Below, piece by piece: positions 7,437 to 15,315 of a stretch of DNA of 64,000 nt. The notes beneath the pieces were generated by a model that had not been told where the DNA came from, did not search any database, and saw only the letters and a list, made by a program, of their open reading frames with translations. How positions within the stretch are numbered: position 1 is the first letter of the stretch; each line of letters opens with the position of its first letter. Position numbers and translations under genes: made by a program. This DNA comes from Lachnospiraceae bacterium (GTDB lineage: Bacteria > Bacillota_A > Clostridia > Lachnospirales > Lachnospiraceae): the NCBI GenBank assembly GCA_017522685.1, contig JAFWYN010000005.1:396175-460174 (forward strand). The letters run 5' to 3'.

Positions 7437-8840
7437 TTATTTGCCAAGCTTCTCGGCAATGGTTTTCATCTGTTCGGTAGTTAACTGCCAATCCTGTTCA
7501 AAATCAATTTCTACGATGCAATCATCATAGCAGAGCAGGAAACGCATTTGCATTTCGTCAGCCAGCATTAGCTGATAAGCTTCATTGGCGCCCCAGGGTG
7601 CAGCATCGATAGAGATATGTGTTTCCCACGTTGGGTCTTCCGGTACGGGACGACCGTAGTTGTGTGCAAAGTCATCAAGCAATGCTTTCTTGCACGGATT
7701 ATAGAGAAAAGGAGCTTTTATTCTGGTAATGGAATAATCCAGCCTTGGCTGGGTAAGAGCATCCCACCGTGGACGCTGCGTGGCAGCATCTTCTTCTAAA
7801 AATATAGATTTATTTTGTGTATGCATTTCATAGGAGTATCCGTCATATTCCGTTTCTATCAAATCTTCAATGGTCAACGGAAGTGTGTCACCATAGACCT
7901 CAAAGGTTTGTCCTTTGAATTCGTAGGTATCCACGGGCACTTTCGCCGATGGGGAAGAAAGGACCGTAGCGATTACGAAAAAGATTAAAGTAATTGAGAA
8001 TACAAAAGGAACAACAAGCGATAAAACAAACGTGATATTTCGATTCATTTTTGCCGATAATTTCATTCGCTTCATCCACTTGGATATTCCTAAAATTACT
8101 GCCGTAAGACCCAGGACAATAGCAGTTGCCAATACTGCAATTAACGACGTCCTGCTGTCGGCAAAGGATAACAAAAGGAAGACAAACATCAATATCAGGA
8201 AAACAAGGATAACACATTTCGAACGAGGATGTCCCTTGGTAGCAACAAAGCTACCGTCCCGTTTCGCTGCAAGATTCGCACGCCTGTACCAACTAAAATA
8301 GCTTATGATACCGGCAAAAGGTATGGTTAACATCAGAATCCAGCATATTCCCGTGAATAGATTGTTATTGCTGGCAAGGAAGCTGATAGGGTCCAAAGAG
8401 AAACGCCAGAAGAAAAGTAGTGCCTGCAAGATTCCGCAACCGACTAAAAGATAATAGCTGGGTAACAGAGATTTCTTAACCGAGGTATGGATGGCTTCTA
8501 CTTCTAAAAGGGCATCCGTTTCAATGGGAGTGGGTTGTTCATCTTCATTATAGAAAATCTGCATTTGGGCATTGGAAGCGGCCAGATGCCAGCCGGTGTG
8601 TTCACAAAAATCCTGAAAGGTCAGCTGGGCTTCGGATGGCTCCGGATCAAAGGCAGATGCCTTAGCAAAGTATACAACGGAAAAATGAATTTTCTTCGGT
8701 TCGATACGTTTGAATTGCCAACCCAAAGCAGTTATTCTATCCAGCATCCAACCGTTTTCGGCCTGTTTTTCCAAATAGTTCTCTATTCCTGTGCGATCAT
8801 AAAAGGAAAAGAGAACAAAGCATCTTTTTGAATCTTTCAT
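7437..8840 (-). CDS. DUF2812 domain membrane protein
   Basis: The N-terminal 110 residues have the DUF2812 pattern: FSFYDRTGIENYLEKQAENGWML, then KKIHFSVVYF and FCEHTGWHLA. Several membrane segments follow (about 125-285), then an extracytoplasmic or cytosolic C-terminal domain. DUF2812 proteins are usually encoded with a PadR regulator, as here: the start overlaps the end of the PadR gene by 4 bases (ATGA), which indicates translational coupling. The function of the family is unknown, but the pairing suggests an envelope-stress or drug-response module controlled by the PadR repressor. Confidence 0.85.
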   Translation of the reverse strand: MKDSKRCFVLFSFYDRTGIENYLEKQAENGWMLDRITALGWQFKRIEPKKIHFSVVYFAKASAFDPEPSEAQLTFQDFCEHTGWHLAASNAQMQIFYNEDEQPTPIETDALLEVEAIHTSVKKSLLPSYYLLVGCGILQALLFFWRFSLDPISFLASNNNLFTGICWILMLTIPFAGIISYFSWYRRANLAAKRDGSFVATKGHPRSKCVILVFLILMFVFLLLSFADSRTSLIAVLATAIVLGLTAVILGISKWMKRMKLSAKMNRNITFVLSLVVPFVFSITLIFFVIATVLSSPSAKVPVDTYEFKGQTFEVYGDTLPLTIEDLIETEYDGYSYEMHTQNKSIFLEEDAATQRPRWDALTQPRLDYSITRIKAPFLYNPCKKALLDDFAHNYGRPVPEDPTWETHISIDAAPWGANEAYQLMLADEMQMRFLLCYDDCIVEIDFEQDWQLTTEQMKTIAEKLGK

Positions 8841-9160
8841 AAGTGTTCCTCCCCGTCGAAAATCCTATGATAATCTGCCAATTGTGCGGTTAATCTTTCA
8901 CACTCTTTGGCAAGCATCTCGCTACCTTTCTCTGTAAGGATGTAGCTTCGTCGCCTGCCCTCTACTTTGGTTTCCCGTATCATTTCTGCATCCAAAAACT
9001 GTTCCAGCAGAGTATAAAGAGTACCGGAGCCCACGTTTACCCGTTGGTTTGTCATAGCCGGAACCCGGTCCAGGATATCCATGCCGTAGCATTCTTCTTT
9101 CAGACAAAGTAATGTATAAAACATTTGCTCGGTTAATGTGTGAAATTTTACTCGTGGCAA
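8837..9160 (-). CDS. PadR family transcriptional regulator
   Basis: About 107 residues with a winged helix: FHTLTEQMFYTLLCLKEECY, the recognition part VNVGSGTLYTLLEQFLD, and the wing VEGRRRSYILTEKGSEML. The usual PadR-s1 length fits. The reading frame extends to a GTG at 9169, but that codon overlaps the ribosome binding site; AAGGAAGG (on the minus strand) is spaced 7 bases from a TTG at 9160, which I take as the start. Its promoter (9203-9231) has a palindrome in the spacer and a second just downstream, the likely operators for autorepression of the padR-DUF2812 operon. Confidence 0.85.
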   Translation of the reverse strand: MPRVKFHTLTEQMFYTLLCLKEECYGMDILDRVPAMTNQRVNVGSGTLYTLLEQFLDAEMIRETKVEGRRRSYILTEKGSEMLAKECERLTAQLADYHRIFDGEEHL

Positions 9161-9177
9161 ATGAGTCACCTTCCTTT

Positions 9178-9231
9178 CTCGATATTCGAGTATTATAGTT
9201 GCATTATATTCTCGATAATCGAGAAAGTCAA
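9178..9231 (-). promoter_or_regulatory. padR operon promoter with two PadR-like operators
   Basis: On the minus strand, TTGACT (9226-9231) and TATAAT (9203-9208) are 17 bp apart. The whole spacer is a near-perfect palindrome, TTCTCGATTATCGAGAA. A second copy of the core, CTCGAATATCGAG (9178-9190), lies between promoter and gene. Binding to either site would block transcription, as expected for a repressor of its own operon. Confidence 0.85.
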
Positions 9232-9241
9232 GAACAATTTT

Positions 9242-9271
9242 GGAGCTGCCACAGATTTATGTGGTAGCTCC
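9242..9271 (-). terminator. Hairpin downstream of mtnN
   Basis: GGAGCTGCCACA pairs with TGTGGTAGCTCC (11 of 12) around a 6-base loop, 18 bases past the mtnN stop and before the padR promoter. The U tract is modest. Confidence 0.65.
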
Positions 9272-9288
9272 ATGTTTGTATCCGCTTT

Positions 9289-9987
9289 TTATAATTTCTG
9301 TACAAACTCCTTGGTCAGCATTGCACAATGCTTCGCAGCTTCCCTTTCGAAGGTAGGATAATCCATTTCCGCACTGTCATCTGCCTTGTCGGAGATGGCA
9401 CGGATGATGACGAAGGGGATTTTGTTTAAGTAACAGGTGTGAGCGATGGAAGCCCCTTCCATTTCTGCACAGTCGCCCTGGAAATTGGCAATCAAGGAAT
9501 CCTTCACTTCCTTGCTGGAGATGAACTGATCGCCGCTGACTACACGGCCCACGATGGCTTGGCAGTCGGGGATAACTTCCGTACAGGTCTCTTTTGCTAA
9601 AGCTACCATAGATTCGTCTGCTGTAAATTCCCGGGTGCCCAGCTGAGGCACTTCGCCCAGAGGATAGCCGAAGACGCGTACGTCCACATCATGGTGAATT
9701 ACATCCTTGGAAATCAGGATGTCGCCGATATCCAGCTTGGCATTTAAGGAGCCTGCCACGCCAGTGTTGATGACATGGGTTACTCCATATAAATCCGCCA
9801 GAATCTGGGTACAGATGGCAGCGTTTACCTTGCCGATACCGCAACGCACAATCACCACATCCGCATTACCCAGCTTGCCTTCAAAGAAATCCATATTGGC
9901 TTTTGTTGTGGTATTTTCAACAGTCATTTGTGCCTTTAGGCTTTCTACCTCCAGCTCCATGGCACCGATAATTCCGATTTTACTCAT
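9289..9987 (-). CDS. mtnN: 5'-methylthioadenosine/S-adenosylhomocysteine nucleosidase
   Basis: The enzyme removes adenine from methylthioadenosine and S-adenosylhomocysteine. Diagnostic sequence: start MSKIGIIGAMELEVESL with the catalytic Glu region, GIGKVNAAICTQ, GVAGSLNAKLDIGDILISKD, the substrate-binding EMEGASIAH and the catalytic Asp in RAISDKADDSAEMDY. At 232 residues it has the normal family length. I choose ATG 9987 because it aligns with the family N-terminus; the frame runs 11 codons further up but without support. S-ribosylhomocysteine made here is the substrate of LuxS, encoded about 2 kb away on the same strand. Confidence 0.93.
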   Translation of the reverse strand: MSKIGIIGAMELEVESLKAQMTVENTTTKANMDFFEGKLGNADVVIVRCGIGKVNAAICTQILADLYGVTHVINTGVAGSLNAKLDIGDILISKDVIHHDVDVRVFGYPLGEVPQLGTREFTADESMVALAKETCTEVIPDCQAIVGRVVSGDQFISSKEVKDSLIANFQGDCAEMEGASIAHTCYLNKIPFVIIRAISDKADDSAEMDYPTFEREAAKHCAMLTKEFVQKL

Positions 9988-10046
9988 AATATTCTCACAT
10001 AGGTACCGTTCAGGCACCAAACTCCTTTACAGTCAATAATGAATTT

Positions 10047-10075
10047 ATTATAGTATTTTAAGAGCAGTTTTTCAA
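10047..10075 (-). promoter_or_regulatory. mtnN promoter
   Basis: On the minus strand, TTGAAA (10070-10075), 17-bp spacer, TATAAT (10047-10052). The leader to ATG 9987 is about 50 bases. Confidence 0.8.
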
Positions 10076-10162
10076 CTTTAAAAAAATTTTTGTAAAAATC
10101 TGTAACGAAACAAAACGTTGTGACATTAACCATATAGAAGCGGCAAGAAAGGAGGCGGTACA

Positions 10163-10642
10163 ATGAAGGACATGGAGCAAATATATCAGGAATATGCTCA
10201 AACAGTTTACAAATACCTGTTTAGTAAAACCCATGACCCGGACCCGGCGGAAGAGCTCACCCAGGAAACCTTTTATCAGGCATTAAAGGGCATTGACCGC
10301 TTTGATGAAAGCTGTAAGGTATCCACTTGGCTTTGTGCCATAGCCAAGAATCAGTTGCTTGCTTACCGGCGTAAGCATCCGCAGCAGGAAAACATTGAGG
10401 ATACGGATATTGCCACAGATTCTGTGGAGCAGGACGTGCTTTCAGGACTTGCCCGGGTGGAGCTGATGAAACAGCTGCACTCCTGCCCGGAGCCCTTCCG
10501 TGAGGTCATGTATCTTAGGATTTTCGGCAATCTATCCTTTAAGGAAATCGGCGAAATCATGGGGAAGACGGAGAACTGGGCCAGAGTAACCTTTTATCGG
10601 GGCAAAGAAAATTTGAAGAAAGGATTGGTGGAATATGAGTAA
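10163..10642 (+). CDS. ECF sigma factor
   Basis: A 159-residue protein of standard ECF size. Region 2 spans about 8-75 (YKYLFSKTHDPDPAEELTQE, STWLCAIAKNQLLAYRRK) and region 4 about 100-155 (PFREVMYLRIFGNLSFKEIG, ARVTFYRGKENLKK). ATG 10163 has a strong AGGAGG. It overlaps the next gene, a zinc-finger membrane protein, by 8 bases, the usual sigma/anti-sigma arrangement. A TGTAACGAAAC stretch near 10101 could be part of an ECF-type autoregulated promoter, but I cannot assign a -10 with confidence. Confidence 0.9.
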   Translation: MKDMEQIYQEYAQTVYKYLFSKTHDPDPAEELTQETFYQALKGIDRFDESCKVSTWLCAIAKNQLLAYRRKHPQQENIEDTDIATDSVEQDVLSGLARVELMKQLHSCPEPFREVMYLRIFGNLSFKEIGEIMGKTENWARVTFYRGKENLKKGLVEYE

Positions 10643-12002
10643 ATTACCATGTGAAGTAGTGAAGGATTTGTTTCCTTCTTATATCGATGAATTAACCGGT
10701 GAAGTCACCAACAACTTAATAGAGGAACACACGAACGAGTGCGAGGAATGCAGACAGGCACTGGAAAGTATGAAGAGTCCGGAGGGAGAGCAGGAGAAGC
10801 TGGCACAGAAAAAAGAGATTGACTATCTGAAGAAGACTCGGAAGAAATATCGCAGGAATATCTTTATCACTATAGTGCTGGTGCTGGCACTGGTGTTAGG
10901 CGGCCTTGGTGTGAAGCATTGCTTTATAGGAACCACATTGCAGAATGAGTATCTGAGCTGTCAGGTACAGGTAAAGGACAAAGAAATAACGGCATACTGC
11001 ATAGCCGCAGATGACAAGAACTTGATTTCTGACATTGAATTTAAGGAAAAGGACGGAGTAATCACCATAGCCTGCAAGAGCGTGGACAATAATCCCTTCT
11101 TTGACAGTGTTTCCAAAGAAACATATGTGGCTGAAAACGAATTTACGGAAATCAGAATGGGAGACTGTATTCTCTGGGCTGACGGAGAATATATTTCTAC
11201 CTGGACCTCAGAAATATACAAGACCAGACATGCCAATATTAAAGACACAAAGGCGAATGCAGAAACAGCCACCGCATTGTATTTGAGCAGTGTATTCCCC
11301 GGCTACAAGAGTGTAGTACAGAAAAAGGAGGAGCCCTATGGTTGGCATTTCCAGAATGGGGTGCTTTTGCAGGATCCGGTTGCTTTAGAAAGGGAGTATT
11401 TGGAACCTTATGCTTATATTATGCTGGCATTAATAGAGGATCTTGGCGAAGTTACTTATGAATATACTTATATGGGACAGCCTGTGAGCAAGACTTATAC
11501 TGCGGATATGGCTACAGAGTATGCAGGCAAGGATATCAAGCTTGTGGGTAAGGATATTGCAGAGCTGGAAAAGCTGGTAAGGAAAGCGCCTAATGTAGGC
11601 AGTCATTTTTATAGCGAATATTATTCTGATATATATGGAGAGTTGACGCAGGATTATGTGTCGCCGGAGAGTTGTAAGGTAAATATTATCAATAATACAG
11701 GAGAGGATATCTGGACCATTGGTATGACATATTATTCTGATCAGGGTGAGGAATATTTTAGTGGAACCTCATATTATAATCCGGAGGCTCATTATGATAT
11801 ACCGTATTTCATACATGTGCAGGATCCATATATCTTTGACTATACAGGAGAGACCTTTGATTTGGAACTGACTATAAATGATTTGGACAATGTGACCTAT
11901 AGCACCGGGGACAGCTTAACATTCCCTACGGAATTTGATACAGAGTATGAGCTTGAAATATCAGGCAATGCAGAAGAAGGATATCATGTAACATTGAAAT
12001 AA
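10635..12002 (+). CDS. Zinc-finger transmembrane anti-sigma factor with large outer domain
   Basis: The N-terminus holds an anti-sigma zinc finger (zf-HC2 type): H in EEHTNE followed by CEECRQ, which would bind the ECF factor encoded just upstream. One membrane segment lies at about 76-95 (NIFITIVLVLALVLGGLGVK). The remaining 360 residues would be outside the cell. They are not recognised, but the end (SGNAEEGYHVTLK) and the tyrosine-rich strands suggest beta-sandwich domains. The start overlaps the sigma gene by 8 bases. The signal sensed is unknown. It ends at a terminator at 12039. Confidence 0.82.
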   Translation: MSKLPCEVVKDLFPSYIDELTGEVTNNLIEEHTNECEECRQALESMKSPEGEQEKLAQKKEIDYLKKTRKKYRRNIFITIVLVLALVLGGLGVKHCFIGTTLQNEYLSCQVQVKDKEITAYCIAADDKNLISDIEFKEKDGVITIACKSVDNNPFFDSVSKETYVAENEFTEIRMGDCILWADGEYISTWTSEIYKTRHANIKDTKANAETATALYLSSVFPGYKSVVQKKEEPYGWHFQNGVLLQDPVALEREYLEPYAYIMLALIEDLGEVTYEYTYMGQPVSKTYTADMATEYAGKDIKLVGKDIAELEKLVRKAPNVGSHFYSEYYSDIYGELTQDYVSPESCKVNIINNTGEDIWTIGMTYYSDQGEEYFSGTSYYNPEAHYDIPYFIHVQDPYIFDYTGETFDLELTINDLDNVTYSTGDSLTFPTEFDTEYELEISGNAEEGYHVTLK

Positions 12003-12038
12003 GAGGGGCCGGAGAAAGATTAAATAGATTAAAAATGT

Positions 12039-12075
12039 AACCGCCATTCGCTTTCCAAAGCGAGTGGCGGTTTTG
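12039..12075. terminator. Terminator between anti-sigma gene and luxS
   Basis: AACCGCCATTCGCTTT pairs with AGCGAGTGGCGGTT around CCAA, followed by TTT on the plus strand and with A residues upstream, so it can serve both convergent genes. Confidence 0.8.
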
Positions 12076-12088
12076 AGTATCCATATAA

Positions 12089-12568
12089 TTACTGCGGATA
12101 TACCAATCTGTCTTCTTTGATGCCATAAAGTACATTGTCCAGATAGCGCTTTGCCAGCAAGTTGGCCATGGGCAGGTTCATATCCAGGTAGTTGCCGCAG
12201 TCCTTGGCAGATGCACCGGGTACCTCATCCTTAAAATCTCTGATAAACTCAAACATTTCCACCATGAGGGGCACGATATCTGCAGAGCACAAATCCCCTG
12301 CCAGCAACAGATAGAAGCCGGTACGACAACCCATGGGGCCGAAGTATACGGTTTTCTCTTTGTACTGAGGATGATTGCGCAGGTAGGTGGCCGCCAGATG
12401 CTCGATGGTGTGCATCTCTGCGGTATTCATTACCGGCTCCTCATTGGGGCTGGTCATACGCAAATCAAAGGTGGTGATGGTTTCTGCACCGATCTGGTCC
12501 TTGCGGGATACATATACTCCCGGCTGCAATTTAATATGATCAATTGTAAAGCTTGCGATTTTTTCCAT
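12089..12568 (-). CDS. luxS: S-ribosylhomocysteine lyase (AI-2 synthase)
   Basis: LuxS cleaves S-ribosylhomocysteine to homocysteine and DPD, the precursor of autoinducer-2. The metal site is complete: His53 and His57 in HTIEHLAA, and Cys124 in KDCGNY. The catalytic Glu56 and Cys81 (GCRTGFY) are present. At 159 residues it is full length. ATG 12568 follows AAGAAAGGAACC. On the minus strand its upstream region is occupied by a 187-base nested palindrome (12602-12788), and a TATAAT at 12805-12810 beyond that could be its -10, which would put the palindrome in the luxS leader. mtnN, encoded nearby, makes its substrate. Confidence 0.95.
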   Translation of the reverse strand: MEKIASFTIDHIKLQPGVYVSRKDQIGAETITTFDLRMTSPNEEPVMNTAEMHTIEHLAATYLRNHPQYKEKTVYFGPMGCRTGFYLLLAGDLCSADIVPLMVEMFEFIRDFKDEVPGASAKDCGNYLDMNLPMANLLAKRYLDNVLYGIKEDRLVYPQ

Positions 12569-12601
12569 GGTTGAGGTTCCTTTCTTGGGGGGATTTTGAA
12601 T

Positions 12602-12788
12602 GGTTGTGCCAGTAGGGGTGCCGGGGGCGGATAATATTCCAACGCAAGGCTCTTGAAAAACGTCAGCCCTTGGTGAGGTATTAAGCCGAACTTGTTCGGC
12701 ACGAACCTAGTGCTGCTACGTTTTTCACGAAGCGAGAGTGTGCCTAAGTGGAATATTATCCGCCCCCGGCACCCCTACTGGTACAACC
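12602..12788. repeat. 187-bp nested palindromic element upstream of luxS
   Basis: The outer arms (12602-12641 and 12749-12788) are inverted copies 40 bases long with a single mismatch, GC-rich in the middle (GTGCCGGGGGCGG). Inside, TGAAAAACGTCAGC (12654-12667) faces GCTGCTACGTTTTTCA (12712-12727), and at the centre GCCGAAC-TT-GTTCGGC (12685-12700) is a perfect hairpin. No protein-like frame crosses it. The three-level nesting fits either a non-autonomous palindromic mobile element or a long structured RNA in the luxS leader. No obvious target-site duplication is seen immediately outside the arms. Confidence 0.8.
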
Positions 12789-12805
12789 CAGTACAGTATA
12801 CCACA

Positions 12806-13657
12806 TTATAGAGAAAAGTGGGTAAAAAAATCGTCAGCGCATTTGTTTGCGGTGTGTAAATTTAGTAAGTAGGCGATTACTTCAGCCGATGCGTCCTGCA
12901 AGTGTTCAATCAGGGCGGGGATATGGGCGGTTTCAAAGGCGCCCGCCTGTTCCAGGATTTGGATGTATATCAGTTCGCTTTGGCAGCAGGATGGCAGAAA
13001 GTCCCAGGTAATGGTATGCTTGCCCGCTTTGGCACCCCAGGGCATATGGTCGGCCAGATAGGTTTGCAAAAGTGCTTTTAAATCATCCGCCAGATGCAAG
13101 GGATAACGTAGGCGCATAAAAGCTAAAGTCAGCTTGCCGGTACGTTTCTTTTTTAGGTATAAGGGCAGCTGAGTGCTGTACACATCGTCGTCATTGAACC
13201 AGCCGTAAAAGACCGGTTCGAAGCCATTACCATCCTCTGAAACAAGGAATTCCTTCAGAGCCTCATCAAAATCAGCCAGCCAGGCTTCATGGGTATCACG
13301 GTGGCCGGCCAGATGGGGGCGGAGCAAATCCGTATTTTTTAGGATGGTTACAGCGGCACCCAGCATCTGAGACAATCCTTCATTGCCGGAAGTATCATCC
13401 ATGATATGAATCCGCTGCAGGTTTTCACAATCTAAGAATACCTTTTTACCTAAGGTGATATCACGGGCCGGCAGGTACAAATCGGTCAGAATGTGCATGT
13501 GGGCAAAAGCCCAGTCGCCGATGCTTTCAAGGGTCATGGGCAGTTTCAGGCTTTCAATGGTTTTGCAGCTTAGGAAAGCTTTGGGTGCTATATGTAAATA
13601 TGGCTCTTCCGCCAAGGAAACAAAGGCTTCCCGGCCGGTGTATTTTTCGTAGGTCAT
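12806..13657 (-). CDS. BspA-like leucine-rich-repeat protein
   Basis: The first 100 residues hold BspA/LRR_5-type repeats: IAPKAFLSCKTIESLKLP, SIGDWAFAHMHILTDLYLP and KKVFLDCENLQRIHI. The rest is a helical region ending in an Asn/Thr-containing repeat-like end (ALIEHLQDASAEVIAYLLNL). There is no signal peptide, so the protein is probably cytoplasmic, unlike many BspA surface proteins. ATG 13657 has AGGAGT in front and its own promoter at 13703-13731. Such repeats bind proteins; the partner is unknown. Confidence 0.75.
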   Translation of the reverse strand: MTYEKYTGREAFVSLAEEPYLHIAPKAFLSCKTIESLKLPMTLESIGDWAFAHMHILTDLYLPARDITLGKKVFLDCENLQRIHIMDDTSGNEGLSQMLGAAVTILKNTDLLRPHLAGHRDTHEAWLADFDEALKEFLVSEDGNGFEPVFYGWFNDDDVYSTQLPLYLKKKRTGKLTLAFMRLRYPLHLADDLKALLQTYLADHMPWGAKAGKHTITWDFLPSCCQSELIYIQILEQAGAFETAHIPALIEHLQDASAEVIAYLLNLHTANKCADDFFTHFSL

Positions 13658-13702
13658 AGGGATGCTACTCCTAATTGTTGTTAAGGTATTGCTAATAAGC
13701 TG

Positions 13703-13731
13703 ATTGTATACAGTGAGTGTTGCCTTGTCAA
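13703..13731 (-). promoter_or_regulatory. Promoter for the LRR gene
   Basis: On the minus strand, TTGACA (13726-13731), 17-bp spacer, TACAAT (13703-13708), 45 bases before the ATG. Confidence 0.8.
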
Positions 13732-13959
13732 TAAAAAGGTAGAAGTAGTGTGCTTGTAGAATGGGAGCGTATCTATACGGATATTTTTGCTGATTTGGTA
13801 TCTGTTTTAGTAGTGAAAAGGGGGGGTTTTGTGCTTGAGTGAGGGCTAGAGTATCTCTAGGGAATAAATGCTTATAGAAGTATCTCTATTATTAAATAAA
13901 TTGGTACTAAAATATAATTTTTGTTTATATAGATACAAAGTTTATAGGAATAGCAGGAG
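13732..13959. other. AT-rich non-coding stretch
   Basis: About 230 bases with no reading frame that looks coding. The heptamer-like AGTATCTCTA recurs at about 13850 and 13879, and a variant GCGTATCTATA near 13767. I see no promoter or terminator here. It joins directly to the lipoprotein remnant on the minus strand. Confidence 0.4.
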
Positions 13960-14130
13960 TCAGAGGTACGGAATGGGTTCTGCGGTTGGTGCAGGTGTTA
14001 CTTCAGCTTCCGATGTATCTACAACCACTTGTTGATCGCTTTCTTTGTTACCGGTGGCAGTCTGCTTTTCGGTTGTTTCTCCGCCACAAGCCACCAGACA
14101 AACCAGACTTAAAGACAAAGGACAAGTCAT
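13960..14130 (-). pseudogene. Remnant of a lipoprotein N-terminus
   Basis: Read on the minus strand from 14130, the frame gives MTCPLSLSLVCLVACGGETT, an obvious lipoprotein signal (hydrophobic stretch, lipobox LVAC, then Gly-Gly), followed by a Thr/Gln/Ser-rich linker typical of the region after the lipidated Cys, and stops at 13960-13962 after 56 residues. The charged N-terminal residues normally before the hydrophobic core are missing, there is no ribosome binding site, and no folded domain follows. It is therefore a decayed fragment. A promoter for the opposite strand (14131-14159) directly abuts its start. Confidence 0.65.
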
Positions 14131-14159
14131 TTGACAGGCGAAAACAACAATGCTATGAT
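14131..14159 (+). promoter_or_regulatory. Promoter for the prolyl-tRNA deacylase gene
   Basis: TTGACA (14131-14136), 17-bp spacer, TATGAT (14154-14159); about 55 bases of leader before ATG 14220. Confidence 0.8.
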
Positions 14160-14219
14160 AGGGCAGAAGCTATGAAAAGAAAGGCATAAGCTAAGAAATA
14201 GCAGTAAGGGAGCGTTAAG

Positions 14220-14771
14220 ATGGAATTAATGAAAGGCAGACCCGCAGATTGTACCGGTAGGCTGGAAAGAGAAGTGGCGGTGTACGATTTGTTGGATAAA
14301 CTGGGAATAGAATACGAAAGAACCGACCACGAGGAGGCCAATACTATGGAGGCTTGTGAGGAAATCGACCGGGTGCTGGGGACAGCCATGTGCAAGAATC
14401 TGTTTCTGTGCAATCGTCAGAAGACCGACTTTTATCTGCTGATGATGCCGGGAGATAAGCCCTTTAAGACCAAGGATTTGTCGCAGCAGATTGGCAGTGC
14501 AAGGCTTTCCTTTGCAGAGGCAGAGTATATGGAGGAGTATCTTAATATCCTGCCCGGTTCGGTTTCGGTCATGGGACTGATGAATGATAAGGAGCATCAT
14601 GTGCAGCTTCTGGTAGATAGGGAAGTGATGGAAGGAGAGGCCTTGGGTTGCCACCCTTGTGTGAATACCTCCAGCTTACGCTTAAGTATGACAGACTTGC
14701 GGGAGAAATTCCTGCCTGCTGTGGCACATAAGCCTATTATAGTGGAGTTGCCGAGATACGCAGAACAATAA
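14220..14771 (+). CDS. Prolyl-tRNA deacylase (ProX/PrdX, YbaK-like)
   Basis: A free-standing editing domain related to the insertion domain of bacterial prolyl-tRNA synthetase; it hydrolyses mischarged aminoacyl-tRNA such as Ala-tRNA(Pro). The 183-residue length, the YDLLDKLGIEYERTDHEEAN start, the conserved Lys of CKNLFLCN and the end LGCHPCVNTSSLRLS fit the PrdX/ProX group. ATG 14220 follows GGGAG. The gene is monocistronic, with a promoter at 14131 and the DUF1508 gene under its own promoter downstream. Confidence 0.87.
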   Translation: MELMKGRPADCTGRLEREVAVYDLLDKLGIEYERTDHEEANTMEACEEIDRVLGTAMCKNLFLCNRQKTDFYLLMMPGDKPFKTKDLSQQIGSARLSFAEAEYMEEYLNILPGSVSVMGLMNDKEHHVQLLVDREVMEGEALGCHPCVNTSSLRLSMTDLREKFLPAVAHKPIIVELPRYAEQ

Positions 14772-14806
14772 CCCTGCGAATTCCGTAAGAAACTTGTCGG
14801 ATAATC

Positions 14807-14835
14807 TTGAAATTTTCAGACAAAAAAGGTATAAT
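14807..14835 (+). promoter_or_regulatory. Promoter for the DUF1508 protein gene
   Basis: TTGAAA (14807-14812), 17-bp spacer, TATAAT (14830-14835), with a 50-base leader and a strong AGGAGG before ATG 14888. Confidence 0.85.
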
Positions 14836-14887
14836 TATCATAACTTAATTTCGACAAAGTAATATATTACATAGGAGGGTTTACGAA

Positions 14888-15259
14888 ATGGGTAAGTTTG
14901 TTGTAAAAGAGACAAAGACAGGTATCAAGTTTGATTTAAAGGCAGGCAATGGCGAAGTGATTGCTACTTCTGAAGTATATTCTTCTAAGAGCGGTTGTAT
15001 GAACGGTATCGAATCTGTTAAGAAGAATTCTGTAGCAGCAGCTATCGAAGATCAGACTGTAGAAGGATTTGCTACTGAGAAGAATCCTAAGTTTGAAGTT
15101 TATACTGACAAGGCTGGCGAATTCAGATTCCGCTTAAAGGCTACCAATGGCCAGGTTATCGCTACCGGCGAAGGCTACAAGTCAAAGGCAGGCTGCATGA
15201 ACGGTATTGAATCCGTAAAGAAGAACGCACCCGATGCAGAGGTTGTTGAAGCAGAATAA
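14888..15259 (+). CDS. Tandem DUF1508 (YegP-like) protein
   Basis: Two copies of the roughly 50-residue DUF1508 domain stand in tandem: FDLKAGNGEVIATSEVYSSK with GCMNGIESVKKN, then FRLKATNGQVIATGEGYKSK with GCMNGIESVKKN. The family is found across bacteria, sometimes highly expressed, and has no established function. The strong promoter at 14807, the strong ribosome binding site, favoured codons and clean terminator at 15272 suggest an abundant small protein. No partner gene is evident. Confidence 0.9.
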   Translation: MGKFVVKETKTGIKFDLKAGNGEVIATSEVYSSKSGCMNGIESVKKNSVAAAIEDQTVEGFATEKNPKFEVYTDKAGEFRFRLKATNGQVIATGEGYKSKAGCMNGIESVKKNAPDAEVVEAE

Positions 15260-15271
15260 TAAGCAATTTTG

Positions 15272-15306
15272 AAGGCTCCTTGCATAAGGCAGGGAGCCTT
15301 TTTTTG
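15272..15306 (+). terminator. Intrinsic terminator after the DUF1508 gene
   Basis: AAGGCTCC(T)TGC pairs with GCA(G)GGAGCCTT around ATAAG, followed by five or more T. The next gene starts only 10 bases after it, so that gene is probably expressed by read-through or weakly. Confidence 0.9.
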
Positions 15307-15315
15307 AGGTGTAAT

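Noticed and set aside
12602..12788. Insertion sequence
   Set aside because: Only 187 bases and no transposase; a non-autonomous element remains possible.
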